DNA of 64,000 nt from Garra rufa (Eukaryota; Chordata; Actinopteri; Cypriniformes; Cyprinidae), in NCBI RefSeq assembly GCF_049309525.1, contig NC_133362.1, positions 39,969,642 through 40,033,641 of the forward strand, read 5' to 3'. This document shows, one piece after another, positions 33,679 to 46,892 of the stretch (the stretch's first letter is position 1; the number at the start of each line of letters is the position of its first letter). Both the position numbers and the translations under genes were made by a program. A model generated the notes under the pieces. The model was not told where the DNA came from and searched no databases. It saw nothing but the letters and a program-made list of their open reading frames with translations.

Positions 33679-34400
33679 GAATCTGCATTTTTTTTTTATT
33701 ATTATTATTAATTATTAGTAATTTTCTTGCGTGCTATTCCACACACAGAGTGAAAGGCTCACCAGTATTAATACAAATACTTAAATAATGTCTTTAAGTT
33801 AATACTTGTTCAAAACAAACACTTTTTCAAAGTTTGTACTATTTTCTGCTTATTTTGATGAATTAAAGAATTAATTTTTGTTCAATAAATATACATTTCA
33901 TTGAAATATGTCAAAATAAAACATATTATTCAAAATACAGAAACAAAATCATTTTAAAACGTAAAGATTCTGAAAGCATTTAAGAAAATCCCATAGTAAT
34001 TTAATATAGATTTACAGTAGTAACAACAAATGATATTTTATTATATGATATGATTTATAGCATGTTTTTAAATATGATGGTTTCATTTCAAGATGGACAC
34101 CCAACATAATATATATAACATAATAATTTAAAAAATGTTGCTTTAATTATCTTAAACACAACTGAAAATCATTAAGAAGACCTTTGTCTCAAGATATATT
34201 CAAGAAATTCTCATTTGCTACTTAAATCTATATAAATATATAAATACATCCTTGTTCATTCAAGCATAAAACTTGTCAAAAATTACAGAAACCTGAAAAC
34301 GATAATAAACTTTAAATCATAAACATTACATTAATAAAGAAAGAACGCAGACACATGATGTACAAAGGCTGCTAAGACTTTAAGCATAATCATAACCAAT
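33679..34400. other. AT-rich stretch
   Basis: No gene or named repeat is seen. Confidence 0.4.
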
Positions 34401-34985
34401 GCTTGAACGTGAACTGCTTAAGACTGCGAATTAAACACTGAATTTGAGTGAATTAGAGCGAGAGACGGAGAGAGCGAGAAACAGCGGGTCCCTTTGCTGC
34501 CTGCATTAGCATGTGAAGGTGGTATCACATTCCCACTGAATCGGCAAAGCTCATTCCCTACACTTAGGAGCCAGGACGCCCCCCTAATGTGCAGTGTAAC
34601 ACAACGCAATGAGCCCGGGAGAAGGTGATGTGGTGGGGGCTAATGAGAGGCTAATTGTGCTAGTGAGAGCTGAAAGAGCCTTGCGATAGGCCAGAGGAGG
34701 GAAAGCCGAGCTGTCCTGGGTGAGAGAAAGAGCCCTGAGGGGGTGTTTAACAGGAGCAGGAAGGATCGTCTTAGCTGAGCCGAGAGCACCGCTGACCTTC
34801 ATGTCCGAGCAGGCGCTCCGGCTCAGCTTTCTGGTGACAGCGAGGCGTGCTTCACTGTGGAACGGGACATGCGGTCAGACCCTGCTGACTCCAGCCGGTC
34901 GAAATACTTACTCACATGGTATCAAAAGTGAGGATGCACATGGACAACAGCCAGGAAAAGTACATATGTCAATGACATTGCATCA
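34401..34985. other. GC-richer, repeat-free island
   Basis: A high-complexity segment with GCTAATGAGAGGCTAATTGT-like homeodomain words. Chance open frames on both strands have no domains. Candidate conserved non-coding DNA. Confidence 0.35.
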
Positions 34986-35614
34986 TATACAGTGCCTTGC
35001 AAAAGTATTCCTACCCCTTCATTTTTTTCTCATTTTGTTATGTTGCTGCCTTATGTTAAACTCCTTTAAATTACCTTTTTACGTCAATTTACACTCCATA
35101 CACCATAATGGCAAAGCAAAAAAAAAAAATTAATACAAATTTTATTAAAAATGTATTAAAAATTAAAAAAATAAATGATTCCATTGCATAAGTATTCATA
35201 CGCTTTTCTGGGACACTTGAAATCTAGCTCAGGAGCATCCATGTCGCTTGTAGATGTTACTACACGTTGAACGGAGTTAAAATGTAGCAAATTCAATTGA
35301 ATGGGTATGATTTGGAAAGGCGTGATTTGAACAGCTGTAAATGCATATCAGAGCAAAAAACAAGCCCTAAGGTCAAAAAAACTGCCTGTAGAGCTCAGAG
35401 ACAGGATTGCATTAAGCCACACATCTGGGGAAGAGTTCAGATTAACATTCTGCTGCATTGAAGGTTCACAGTAGCATGTAGTCTCTGTTTCCCTTAATGG
35501 AAGAAGTTTGAAGCAACCAGGACTCTTCCTAGAGCTGGCCTCCTGGCTAAACTGAGCAAGTGATGGAGATGGGCCTTGGTTGACTGGTGACCAAGGAGCT
35601 GATGGTCACTCTAG

Positions 35615-36906
35615 ATTAGATTAGATTAGATTAGATTCAACTTTATTGTCATTACACATGTACAAGTACAAGGCAACGAAATGCAGTTTAGGTCTAACCA
35701 GGAGTGCAATAAGCAGCAAGTGCAGCATATAGGTATAATTTATAAGTTATAAGTGCACTAATGGGAGATGTGTACAGGGAGAAACTATGGAAATTATTTA
35801 CAGATGAAAGTATTGTGGACATAATTTACAGGCGCTATTAACAAGTAGAATGTACAAATAGAGGAGCATAGTATGCAGGTTGTTGTTAACTATAATCAGG
35901 AATTGCAGATTGATACGAACATAATATACAGGTAGCTGATTACTAAAGCAGGAATTAACAAATAATAATTTGCAAATGTATAGATACATATCAAAAATTT
36001 TCAAAATGTATGTGTGCAATGGAAATGTGCATTTACAAATGGATATGTACAGTGTAGTGCAACAGATTAAGTAGTGCAATGGTAATGGGAAGACTGTAGA
36101 GGTGTGTGGGGTGGGGGGGGGCAAAGGTGTCAGTGGGGGGCAGAGTTCAATAAGGAGACAGCTCTGGGAAAGAAGCTGTTCCTCAGTCTGCTGGTTCTAG
36201 TCTTTGGGCATCTGAAGCGCCTGCCGGAAGGCAGGAGAGAAAACAGTTTGTGGGCGGGGTGAGAGGAATCCTTAAGAATACTGCGTGCTCGACGCAAACA
36301 GTGTTTATTCTGAATGTTCTCAATGGATGGGAGTGGAGTCCCTATGATGCGTTGGGCAGTTTTCACCACCCGCTGCAGTGCCTTACGCTCCACAACAGAG
36401 CAGCTTCCGTACCAGACTGTGACACAGTTCGTAAGGATGCTTTCTATCGTGCAGCGATAGAAGTTCACCAGGATAGCTGAGGACAGCTGGTTCTTCTTAA
36501 GTGTTCTCAAGAAGAAGAGGCGCTGGTGAGCCTTGTTGACCAGGCTGGAGGTGTTGGTAGTCCAGGATAGGTCCTCTGAAATGTGGGTCCCCAGGAACTT
36601 AAAGGATGAAACAGACTCAACAGTCATCCCATTGATGTGGATGGGATCATGTGAGCCTCTTCTTCCCTTCCTGAAGTCCACAATGAGCTCCTTGGTCTTG
36701 GTGGTGTTAAGGAGCAGATTATTGTCTGTGCACCACGTGGCCAGATGCTGGATCTCCTCCCTGTAGGCAGTCTCATCGTTGTTGCTGATGAGACCGATCA
36801 CCGTAGTGTCGTCTGCAAACTTGATGATGGTGTTAGATCCATACACAGGCCTGCAGTTGTGGGTGAAGAGGGAGTAGAGAAAGGGGCTCAGCACACATAG
36901 AGCACA
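35615..36906 (-). pseudogene. 5'-truncated non-LTR retrotransposon (LINE) with open reverse-transcriptase end
   Basis: On the - strand an uninterrupted 259-codon frame (36909-36130) encodes the end of a reverse transcriptase. It includes the catalytic box FADDTTVIGLI, WCTDNNLLLNTTKTKELIVD, SFKFLGTHI and a C-terminal HPAHKLFSLLPSGRRFR region. This is the Jockey-superfamily layout common in fish. The 3' end is GACAATAAAGTTGAATC followed by TAATC repeats. The 8-bp duplication CACTCTAG (35607-35614 and 36907-36914) flanks it. The 5' part of the element is missing, so it was inserted already truncated and cannot move alone. Confidence 0.88.
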
Positions 36907-36941
36907 CACTCTAGTTGAGCTCTATGATCATATGTGGAAAT

Positions 36942-37402
36942 TGTCACGATAAACAAGGGAGAGGAAGCAAGAGCAGGTAAAGTGAAACACGTTTATTGAA
37001 GACACACAAGTGAGACAAACACACAGGTGCAGTGGGCGCTCTCGGCTGGGTAGGGCAGTGACTCGATGGCTGGTGTAGAGTTGCGGTGACGATCCAGTGC
37101 AGACAATAATCCAAACCCGAACTGACGACATACACATCCAACGACACGAACACGACCAAGACAATCCAGTGGTGAAGAACATCCAGAAAGAACTATCGAC
37201 AGAGGAGATGTGTGTGAGATGTGTATAAATAGCCAGCAGTGATGTGAGACACCTGTGAGGACTGATTGGCAGCTGCGCTGAATGAGCATGACGAACAACA
37301 CAGACAGACACATGATCACGAGACAGAGCACATGGCATGATAAACACAGACAAACACATGATCACAAGACATGAGAACACGGCAGATGCATGAACCGTGA
37401 CA
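36942..37402 (-). mobile_element. Solo LTR
   Basis: The 461-bp unit begins TGTCACG and ends CGTGACA, flanked by the 5-bp duplication GAAAT (36937-36941 and 37403-37407). TG...CA ends plus a 5-bp duplication are typical of LTR retrotransposons. On the - strand AATAAA lies about 50 bases from the 3' end. No internal coding region remains, as expected after recombination between two LTRs. Confidence 0.85.
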
Positions 37403-37574
37403 GAAATGGGTGAAACCTACAGAAGGACAAACATCACTGCAACACTCCACCATTCTGGGCTTTATAGCAGTGTTGCCAAACTCAATCCTCTCCTCATTGA
37501 AGACACATGAAAACTCTTAAAATTTGATATAAAGCACCTAAAGGACCCTGTCAGAAACAAGATTCTCTGGTCTG

Positions 37575-37841
37575 CCCTGGTGAAAAAAAACAGCTAAAAC
37601 CAGCCTAGGCTGGTTGGCTGGTTTTACCGGGTCAAATCAGCCTGGTTTTAGCTCGTCATAGCTGGTCAGCAGGCTGGTTATAGGGGGGCTTTGGCCAACC
37701 AGGAACCACCAGCTAAAACCAGCCTGACCAGCCTGGCCAGGCTGGGAGACCAGCTAAAACCAGCTACTTCCAGTTTAAACCAGCTAAGACCAGCCAACCA
37801 GCCTAGGCTGGTTTTAGTTGTTGTTGTTTTTTTCAGCAGGG
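37575..37841. mobile_element. CCAGCTAAAACCAGC-type MITE
   Basis: The ends CCCTGGTGAAAAAAAACAGC and TTTTTTTCAGCAGGG are inverted. A TG dinucleotide flanks both sides. The interior is a lattice of CCAGC/GCTGG words. It sits inside the Tc1 relic. Confidence 0.8.
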
Positions 37842-38479
37842 TGATGAACCTTAATTCTAAGCATCATCTATGGAGGAAACCAGGCGCTGCTCATCACCTG
37901 TAGAGTACCATCCCAAAAGTAAAGTGTGCTGGAAGCAGCCTCAAGCCTCATGCAGGGACTGAGAGACTTGTCAGAGTAGAAGAAAAGCTCAATGCACCAA
38001 AATATTGAGATTGAAAACCCAGTCTAGAGCATTCAGTGCCTCAGACTGGACAGAAGGTTCACCTTCCAACAGGACAATGACCCCAAGCACACAGCAAGAG
38101 AGGCTTATAGACAACTCTGTGAATGTCCTTGAGTGGCCCAGCCAGAGTCTGGGCTTGAACCCAATCAAACATTTCTGGAGAAACCTGAAAATGTCCATAT
38201 GTGCCTACATGTATCCATCCAAGCTGAGAGAGCTTAAGAGGTGAAGAGGTGAGGAGAAGAATGGCAGATAATTGCCAAATGCTGATGTGCAAATCTTGCA
38301 TCATACCTAAAAAGGATCTGAGGTTGGAAATGTGCTTCAGCTAAGTACTGAGTTAAGGGTATGGATACTTATGCAATGTAATTATTTCAGTTTTTTATTT
38401 TTAATACATTTACAAAGTTGTGACAATTCTGTTTTTGCTTTGTCATTATGGTGTATGGAGTGTAGATTGATGTGAACAA

Positions 38480-39135
38480 TCCTTCAGAAATCATTCTAAT
38501 ATGCTGATTTATCTTCAATGTTAGAAACAACTGTGCTGCTTAAAGATACCATGATACTTTTTTCAGGATCCTTTGATGAATACAAAGTTAGAAAAGAACA
38601 GCATTCATTCAAAATAGAAATATTTTCTAACTATATAAGTCTTTACTGTCACTTTTTATCAATTTAACACATCCTTGCTAAATAAAATTTTGAATTTCTT
38701 TCAAACAAAGAAAGAAAAAAAATACTGACCCCAAACTCTGAAAAGTACAAAAGTTTTATTTTAAATAAATTCTGTTCTTTTAAATGTTTTATTCATCAAA
38801 GAATCCTGAAAAAAGTATCACAGGTTCCAAAAAAAAAAAAAAAAAAAAAAAAATTAAGCAGCACAACTGTTTTCAACGTTGATAATAAATTAGCATATTA
38901 GAATGATTCCTGAAGGATCATGTGATGCTGAAAATTCAGCTTTGCATCACAGGAATAAATTTTAAAGTATAATAAAATAGAAAACCACTATTTTAAATTG
39001 CAATAATATTTCACAATATTACTGCTTTTTCGGTATTTTTAATCAAATAAACGCAGCCTTGAAGAGCAGAAAAGGCTTCTTTAATAAACATTAAAAATCA
39101 TCCTGATCCAAACCATTAAACAGCAGTGTAGGTGA
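38480..39135. repeat. ACACTACC-family element, degraded
   Basis: The inverted core AATCCTTCAGAAATCATTCT on the left and GATTCCTGAAGGATCATGTG on the right flank a central A31 run near 38828. Confidence 0.6.
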
Positions 39136-40140
39136 TCTAATAAATCTGTGCAAAAACCGATGGTTTCAAAAGTGCACCAAAATCCTCTCACATAAGTGTT
39201 TTTATAAAAGTACAAGCTTCACATTTGCGCTTTTTTAAAACCTAAAAATTGGCCCCAATCACTTTTACAAGTGCTTTGTTTTTGCTATAGGCCTACATAA
39301 AGAAAGCAAGGCACAAATTGAAATTTATTTGTCAGCATTGTGCCACAAATGCTGTCGACTGAGATTACTGAACTCCGAATATGACTTTAAATCAGTTTCT
39401 TTGTATTATTATGCTTGAGTCAACAGTAACAAGTTATTACAATTAATAGCTCTCTCCGCCAACCAGCCGAGTCAATTGTGGAATGTAACAGCCTTTTTTT
39501 TAAATAACAATAAGTTCCCAGTCGATAAAATCAAGCCCTCAATGAAAAAGATGTTTCACTTGTAATTATATCTAATTACAGAAACAAAATTGTTTTCAAA
39601 CTGTGTGACATTGACTTTAATACACTTAAGGCCTTCGGTTTTTGGTTATACTTGACAAAAACACTGCAATGTTTTTCCATTGCCCTCACAGGCGCTTCGC
39701 ATTGTTTTCACCTGATGTTCCTATAATGAATATTTCGTAAACAGTCAAGACTATAATGAGCTGTGTTATCGTCAAACAGCGGTGGGGGATACAGCAAAGT
39801 TTTGCGCTTTCCGTTCCGCCGCAGTATTTGTTGGCACTTCTCATTTCAGTTAGTGGGCCTGAGGCGAGGTTTGTGCATTATAAACATCACCAAATGAACA
39901 ACAGCTCCGCTCTATTGTAAGAGTGGAGTAATTAGCTTCTGCTTATCTGCTTATTCTGCCCTTTGGCACTAGTTGAATTTCACCCCCATTAAACCACAGC
40001 CTTATCAGCAGCTGACATAGTGTAATACTCATTTCTGACGAGTTTTGAAACATACATCGGTGTAATGTTTCTGCTCTCTCTCCAATCGACAGGACCCCGT
40101 GATGTGGAGAAGCCGGAGGGAGGGATTAGAAAAGAGAAAT

Positions 40141-40171
<31 letters not shown>

Positions 40172-41089
40172 TCAACAACAAATAAAAAAGCTGCTTTTTG
40201 CTTTTGGAAATCAAAGAGCTTTCGTTTTCCATAAAGCCGCGGGAAGATGAATCCATAGACGATTGGCATTGAATGGCACGCCTTACAGATTTCATTCTAG
40301 ATGTGATAATAATTCCCTGTTAGCCTGAGGTCAATGTCAAGCAATAATGAAAGACATTTGAGTGGGTGTCACACTTGCTTTCAGTTCTCAGAAGTTAACA
40401 TAGAGGCTTTCTGATTCGCATGTAATCGTGATGAAATCGGAGATCGTGTGAAAGGAATTTGAAGTCGGAACGCGTCCTCATTCAGTTCCGATTTATGCAA
40501 ACAGCTCCCACTACAAATCACTTCCACTGTATGCTGCAGAGACACCGTTAAAATACTTCACCACTAAATCACTCAGTGGGTGTAGGACTGCAGCAGGGAC
40601 CTGAAAATGAAGACATTTATTCCCTCGCTCTTTTCCCGGGAAAGAATGTTTCCGAGTATGTTCGTTTCATATGCTAATTCTCCCTGTGAGAACACAGTGA
40701 ATGAGTCGGGTCCTAAATGCTTATTTTCACCATTTAGCGTCCAACAGAAAAGCCCCATGGTGACACGGAAAGTTAGCCTGAAGTGACCCAGGCAGGTAGC
40801 CAAACAAGCGAGAGAAGAGTCTTTACAAAGCATCGTGAGAACTTCTCAGAGCTCACAAAGGTTTTTACCCCCTCAAAGACTTAAGCACGTTTCCACTCAT
40901 TGGAGACCAGTTTGTTCCAAAGAAAGAGATTTTTGCAAAACTGATTCACTCCAATCCCTGCTAATGGGCCAATCTCACGAAAACATGTCTGGGTCACATT
41001 TCAGCAGAATCCAAAAGAAAACGATAAAAATGTATTTTGCATAAATAAACCAAAGCATATACCATTATCCCCCGGTTTCACAGAAAAGG
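39136..41089. other. Repeat-free island, candidate conserved non-coding DNA
   Basis: Nearly 2 kb without a repeat family, rich in homeodomain-like words (TCACTTGTAATTATATCTAA near 39556). No splice-supported frame is visible. It lies in the gene-poor region between two converging genes. Confidence 0.35.
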
Positions 41090-41868
41090 CTTAAAGGCCC
41101 TTGTCATCCAAGATGTTCATGACCTTCTTTCTTCAGTCATAAAGAAATAGTTTTTTCAGGATTTCTCTCCATATAATGGACTTCTATTGTGCCCCCAAGT
41201 TTGAACTTCCAAAATGCAGTTTAAATGCATCTTAAAAGGACTCTAAATCTAAGGGTCTTATCTAGCGAAATGATCAAATTACAATTTGTATATTTTTAAA
41301 CTCAAACACTCGTCTTGTCTAGCTCTGCCTAAACTTTGTGTATTCCGGTACATTACAGGTAGGGTATGTTGAAAAACTCCCATCTCCTTTTCTTCTCCAA
41401 CTTCAAAATCATCCTACATCGCTGTTTTACCTGTGTTTTTTTTTTTCTTTTCTTTTTTTTCTTTTTTTGGAAAGATCTTCTTTGTATGTTCACATTGTAA
41501 ACACAGGGTCGGTACTTCTGCAGCAACGTACAGTAGGACGATTTTGAAGTTGGAGGAGAAAATGAGATGGAGTTTTTTGACATACCCTAACTATCTTGAA
41601 GCGGAATACACAGAGTTCACGCAGGGCTAGACAAGATGAGCATTTAAGGTTAAAAAGTATATAAATTGTCAATGGTTTTTTGAAAATAACCGATCGTTTT
41701 GCTAGATAAGACCCTTTTCCTCGGCTGGGATCATTTAGAGCCCTTTGAAGCTGCAACTGCATTTCCAAAGTTCAAACTCCGGGGCACCATAGAAGTCCAT
41801 TATATGGAGAGAAATCCTGAAATGTTTTCCTCAAAAAACATCATTTCTTTCTGACTGAAGAAAAAAAT
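41090..41868. repeat. AGTTCAC-type element, long copy without clear ends
   Basis: GTCATCCAAGATGTTCATGA, then CCATATAATGGACTTCTATT, then the inverted forms TAGAAGTCCATTATATGG and CTGACTGAAGAAA. It is a foldback of about 780 bases. Confidence 0.65.
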
Positions 41869-42049
41869 ACATGCAATGTAAGTCTGAGATGTTTCAACTA
41901 AAAAAATTGCACTGACTAATCTTACAAAACAAAGGCACTGATATATTTTATCAAGATGCACACCAGTAATTATTTTTTAATAAGCACGCTTATAAAAAAT
42001 AGCTAAAAGTTCCTAAATGAACTATAGCCTAATCCTGGCTTAGTCTAAG

Positions 42050-42240
42050 CCTGCAGGGATTCTCGAATCTGGCCCTCGAGATCCACTTTCCTGCAGAGTT
42101 TAGCTTTAACCCTAATCAAACACACCTGAACATGTCTCCAAGATGATTAGAAAATCAAAGGTAGATGAGTTTGATCAGGGTTGGAGCTAAATTCTTCAGA
42201 GCATTGGCCCTTCAGGGCAAAATTTGAGGAACCCTGGTCT
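42050..42240. mobile_element. MITE with CTGCAGAGTTTAGCT interior
   Basis: TTTCCTGCAGAGTTTAGCTT and TCAGGGTTGGAGCTAAATTC are inverted. The related copy at 50182-50341 shares CCTGCAGAGTTTAGCTCTAA. Confidence 0.6.
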
Positions 42241-42583
42241 AACTCAGTTCCTAAAGGGCCTCAGCCCTGCAGAGTTTAGTTCCAACCCTGCCTTTGAGTG
42301 TTTTCATGACGCGTCATCAGCACTGAATGTAAACAATGCCACTGAACCAAATGAAACTCGTATATTTTGCTGATTATTGCTGCTGAAAATGGTCAGTTAT
42401 TGTCATGTTATGGGCTGTACTAATCGTTCGGACTGGGACAAAATTAGGCTAATATCTTAAATAATACTGCTTGTATGTACCTTTACCACAATTAACTTTA
42501 GTTTGTCGAAATATTGCGCCCTTTCCTGCTTACTAAGTCTTTCTCTATGAGATTTAGCAACTTTCACACTTTTTCCGTGGTCT

Positions 42584-42789
42584 ACACTCTTAAAAATAAA
42601 GGTGCTTTACAATGCCAAATCTGTTTTACAAAAGGTTTTTTGTGGCGAAAAAACGTTCTTCAGTTTATAAAAAGCTAGGATGGTTCTTTAAAGAACATTT
42701 GATTGAATGGTTCTTTGTGGAACCAAAAATGGTTCTTCTATGGCATCACTGTGAAGAACCTTTTAGAGCACTATTATTTTTAAGAGTGT
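42584..42789. mobile_element. ACACTCTTAAAAATAAAGGT palindromic MITE, copy 3
   Basis: It has an exact left terminus and ends ATTATTTTTAAGAGTGT. A short internal deletion relative to copy 1 is apparent. Confidence 0.85.
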
Positions 42790-44879
42790 ATACATTAGCA
42801 GAACAATGTATTAGTAGTACATTAACCATGCAATCCATGCTGTTGTTTACATGCATCCAGGTAACTGACCAAATTGTGATGTAAGCCTAAAGGACTTGAT
42901 TAATGAAAACAGTGTAAAAGCAAACTCAGAATATCATAAAAAAAACAGTAATAATTTAATAAATACAAAAATCCTTAATGCATTTAGTCACATTTTATTA
43001 ACCAGTGCTGCTGACCTTTAATAAATCAATTCAACCATGCTAATGAGCAATTTTTGGTCCGAAAGGGCTATCACATCAATCAAAACTCATTTGGATTGAT
43101 GTGATCCACAATATTCCGAAAGTTACCACTGACAGTTTCTATTTTGACATGAAAGTACATAAAAAAGTTAATTTTCATAATTTGTTTCAAACTTATGTTA
43201 GCATATACTGTATATAGCATGTATTTGAAATCGCAAAAAATACTTAAATACAAGCAAGTACATTTGTAGTACATTCTTATTTTTAGTGCTAATTTTTTTT
43301 CAAATGTATACACTATAAAAACACTAACTGAAAGTATGTTTCTACTTCTGTCAGATTTTTAACTTTGAAGAGCTGAGGACCCTGAATTAACCATTGTAGA
43401 CCTGGGCTGCGTTTCCCATACTGAATACCACTGATACTTAAATTGAGTTTAAGTACTTTGAAATAAAGTGTACTACTGCAAAAATATACAGAGGAGTTTT
43501 ATTAGTGTATTTCTTAAATGTGTCCTTTGAATGGTTTAAAGATTAGTTAAATCTACGTACACTTTTATATTGTTATCCTAAGTTTAAATTAAATTTTATT
43601 TGAAATATATTAGTAAACTACAAGTAAATTTTCCCAACTGTGCTACTTAAGTACACTTATACTAGATAGTTTATAATATAATATAATAATGTTTATAATT
43701 GCATTGTTTAAATGTGTGCTATGATCGCTTTACATAACATTTTAGTAGATTTTTATTTGGATTTTCATGAAAAATACAGTAGAAATGTATTACTCAAGGT
43801 CTGTTTGGGCTTGTGTGGTGTGTGAAGAGGTTTTGTTGTACGTCACGACGAAAGAGATACTGTTTTGTTTGTTTGTACATTACATACCATACCTGTGCTG
43901 CACTGTTGTATCTATGTGCTAAAAGGGTAATTACCCTTTCAATCTCTGGGTGTTTACATTTACATGAATTACATTTACAGTAATTTTAATCAAATATATT
44001 ACTTTAAAAGTGCATGATAGTAAAGATAGTTTCAATTGTACTAGTTGTAACTAAATACCACTTATTTAGTGGTACAGAGAATGTATGTTAAAAGCGCATT
44101 TTAGTTCATATTCATTGTGTCCCAATATAGCACAGTTGAATACACTTAGGTACATTGTGTACTTTTTTTCACCTGGGATGACAAACTGACAAGTTTAGTT
44201 CTGTTAACATAATCTTAATTAAAATGCTAAAACACTGTAAATAAAGAGGTGCAACATTAAACTAAAAACATGTCTGTATTTATTTTTTATTATACAGAAG
44301 AACCTGTGGTAAACTTCAGCTCATATATTGTCTTGAACTACTGTTCTGCACTTAATATTACCTGCTTCTTTCCAAGTGTTTAATTAGTTTTTCCAAATGG
44401 TTTATCTAATCAATATTTACATGCATGTGAAATGTTCTGTTCTCAAATGTCAAGCATTTTTGGTTTAGCGTACTTCTATTGTGGGACTGTTGGTGCTGTT
44501 GACTCCTTTTGATGTATTGCTTGTCTTTTCACAGAGTCACCCTGAAAATATATGCCAAATGAATGAATCTAAATGTATTAAAAACATTCTGTACTTTCAC
44601 TTCTTGTCAAAGTCAGCTTCATTGTCATTTTTCACATTGCAGTGTGATGGAGGAAAATAAACTGATATAAAAAAAGATGTAATCTCCTTCCCTGACAAGT
44701 TTTTGGGGTTGTTTTTCATGTTTTCTTCTATTCTTTGAAGCTTCAGGGTGAAGGAGAATCAAGTCACATGTGTATCCATGCATATACCATGTGTATCCTG
44801 TCTATCTTGTGTCAACATTTTTACCATCTCATTTTAAACTCTCTAATCACAGTAACTATTCATATTTTGAAATATTTAT
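42790..44879. other. AT-rich intergenic stretch
   Basis: No gene is recognised. Several AGTACACTTA-like words (43400-44180) suggest a decayed repeat family that I cannot name. Confidence 0.35.
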
Positions 44880-45134
44880 TTTTATCCCCTGCTGATTTTG
44901 TACATTCGCCCACTGACAAAGGCATGGTCAGTCTACAATTTTAATGGTAGGTTTATTTGAACAGTGAGAGACAGAATAACAAAGAAAAAAAATCATGAAA
45001 ACGCATTTCAAAAAAGTTATAAATTGATTTGCATTTTAATGAGAGAAATAAGTATTTGATCCCCTATCAATCAGCAAGATTTCTGGCTCCCAGGTGTCTT
45101 TTATACAGGTAAGAAGCTGAGATTAGGAGCACTC

Positions 45135-46807
45135 TATAAGCGTTCTACACACTGTATGATTTTAGCAATCCTATAAGATCATTGGTGATCACACTGTGCA
45201 ACATGGATCTAATAAACTTGGGTACAAAATCCATGTAAACTCTACAATGATGACACCTGTTGACTTGTAGGCTACGACACACGATGTTATAGAAGAATAA
45301 AACATCATCAGCATGCACTAGTGGCAAACAAAAAGAGCATAAATACACTTTGGCAGTTGCAGTTTTTATGTGTGCTGAAAAAAAGTGAAAGCGGCGAAAG
45401 AGGAAGGAATAAAAGCTGGAGTTAAGCAGTTTTAAAGGGGTCATCGGATGCCCATTTTCCACAAGTTCATATGATTCTTTAGGGTCTTAATGAAAAGTCT
45501 ATAATATACTTTGGTTAAAAATTCTCAATAGTAGTGTAAAAAAAACACCATTTTACCTTGTCAAAATCAGCTCTGCAAAAATTCTACTAATTTTAAGACA
45601 TGGTCCCTTTAAATGCAAACGAGCTCTGCTCGCCCTGCCCATCTCTGGGATTATGAGACATAATGTTTACTTTAGCTAGCCTGGCTAACGCCAAACCACG
45701 TCATGACAACGTCATGATTCGTGGTCTGGGAACCACATGTTCATTTTCTCGTATTTGAGGCGTGGTTTACAAATGCCCAGAGCCGTTTATTGGGGCGCTA
45801 CGAATGTCTATCAAATGCGCCTGTGCGTAGCTCATAGCCAATCGTTGTAATTATACCGGACGACGTACGTAGAGCGACAGAAATTCGACAAGGAAGAAGA
45901 CGAAGAGTTATGTTCAAAGTTATGCTTCATAAATTATTTATCAATAGTAATTCAACGCTGACTTTTTAGCATGCATTTGACCGAATTGTCTGCTTTTGTC
46001 TTTATTTCCGATTACATAAGTCTCTAATACTTTATACTTATATTTTTATAATGGCTAATATTGTTCATTAAAACTGACATTTAACAAAAAAAGGCAGAGT
46101 TGTGCTTGTCATGTTTCATCTTATTATACATAGAGTAAAGATGTATTATACACCATGCACATATAGCTTAAATCACATATTAATATGTTTTATTATTTTT
46201 AAAATGAGTACGAAAAGAGAGTTGTGGTTTATATTTTGAAGAAAACAAAGAGGCAGTGTTGTTTGATATCACGTCCTTTTATTGTAATAATTGTTTTGTA
46301 ACGCGTTGCATGAACCACATTTTTGTCGCTATTAATATGTTTAGCGTTAAATGAAATGGAAAAGAGACAATGCTGTTTGATATAAAATATTTCGTTTCAC
46401 TGTAATGTTGTACATTCCCTGAACTACATTTTTGCAGCTTTTTGCTCCTTCTTGTCTGCACCTGAGTCACACAATGGTGATTGAAGTCAGACTGTTTCAG
46501 CTTGGTGGGGTGGGTCTATGGTAAGGCACTCATGTCAATCAACCTTATTGGCTGGTCAGTAAACGTGGGTAGTGGCAGCAAACACTGTGCAATGATCTGG
46601 CTGGATTTCTGACACTGTCAGAAAATGATCGTAGGCTATCTTTGGTCGCAAGACCAGGGACAGCGTCCATCTCTGAATCTCTCTCATTGGTCTTTAGGAC
46701 CACAGATTAGGAGCCACAATCACAGAAATCGTCACAATTGTTTCATGATGCCAATCTTTCCTCTGGGACAGCCAAAAATCGTACAATGTTTTTCGGACTT
46801 CAAAGGG
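45135..46807. mobile_element. Unclassified insertion in the loop of the Tc1 inverted repeat
   Basis: It separates the two arms of a normally tight palindrome. The ends show partial inverted similarity: CACTGTATGATTTTAGC near the left, and the inverse of GCCAAAAATCGTACAATG near the right. It includes a common cyprinid repeat (GGGGTCATCGGATGCCCATT at 45437). A 105-codon open frame has no recognised domain. Confidence 0.5.
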
Positions 46808-46892
46808 AGTGCTCCTAATCTCAGCTTGTTACCTGTATAAAACACACCTGTCCACAGAAGCAATTAATCAATCACATTCCAAACTCTCCACC

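Larger units (their letters stand above)
34990..38475. mobile_element. Decayed Tc1 element enlarged by three insertions
   Basis: The left terminus CAGTGCCTTGCAAAAGTATT begins beside TA. The right part (37850-38475) holds a broken transposase C-terminus: VLEWPSQSLGLNPIKHFWR, where the family's catalytic Glu (NPIEN) is replaced. Removing the LINE, the LTR and the MITE restores continuous element text. A sister copy in the opposite orientation is at 53480-55450. Confidence 0.75.

Noticed and set aside
35798..36124. 108-codon open frame on the - strand after the LINE coding end
   Set aside because: It lies in the 3' untranslated part of the LINE and has no motif.
45145..45462. 105-codon open frame on the - strand in the Tc1 insertion
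   Set aside because: No transposase-like motif or start context. It overlaps a common cyprinid repeat at its 5' side.
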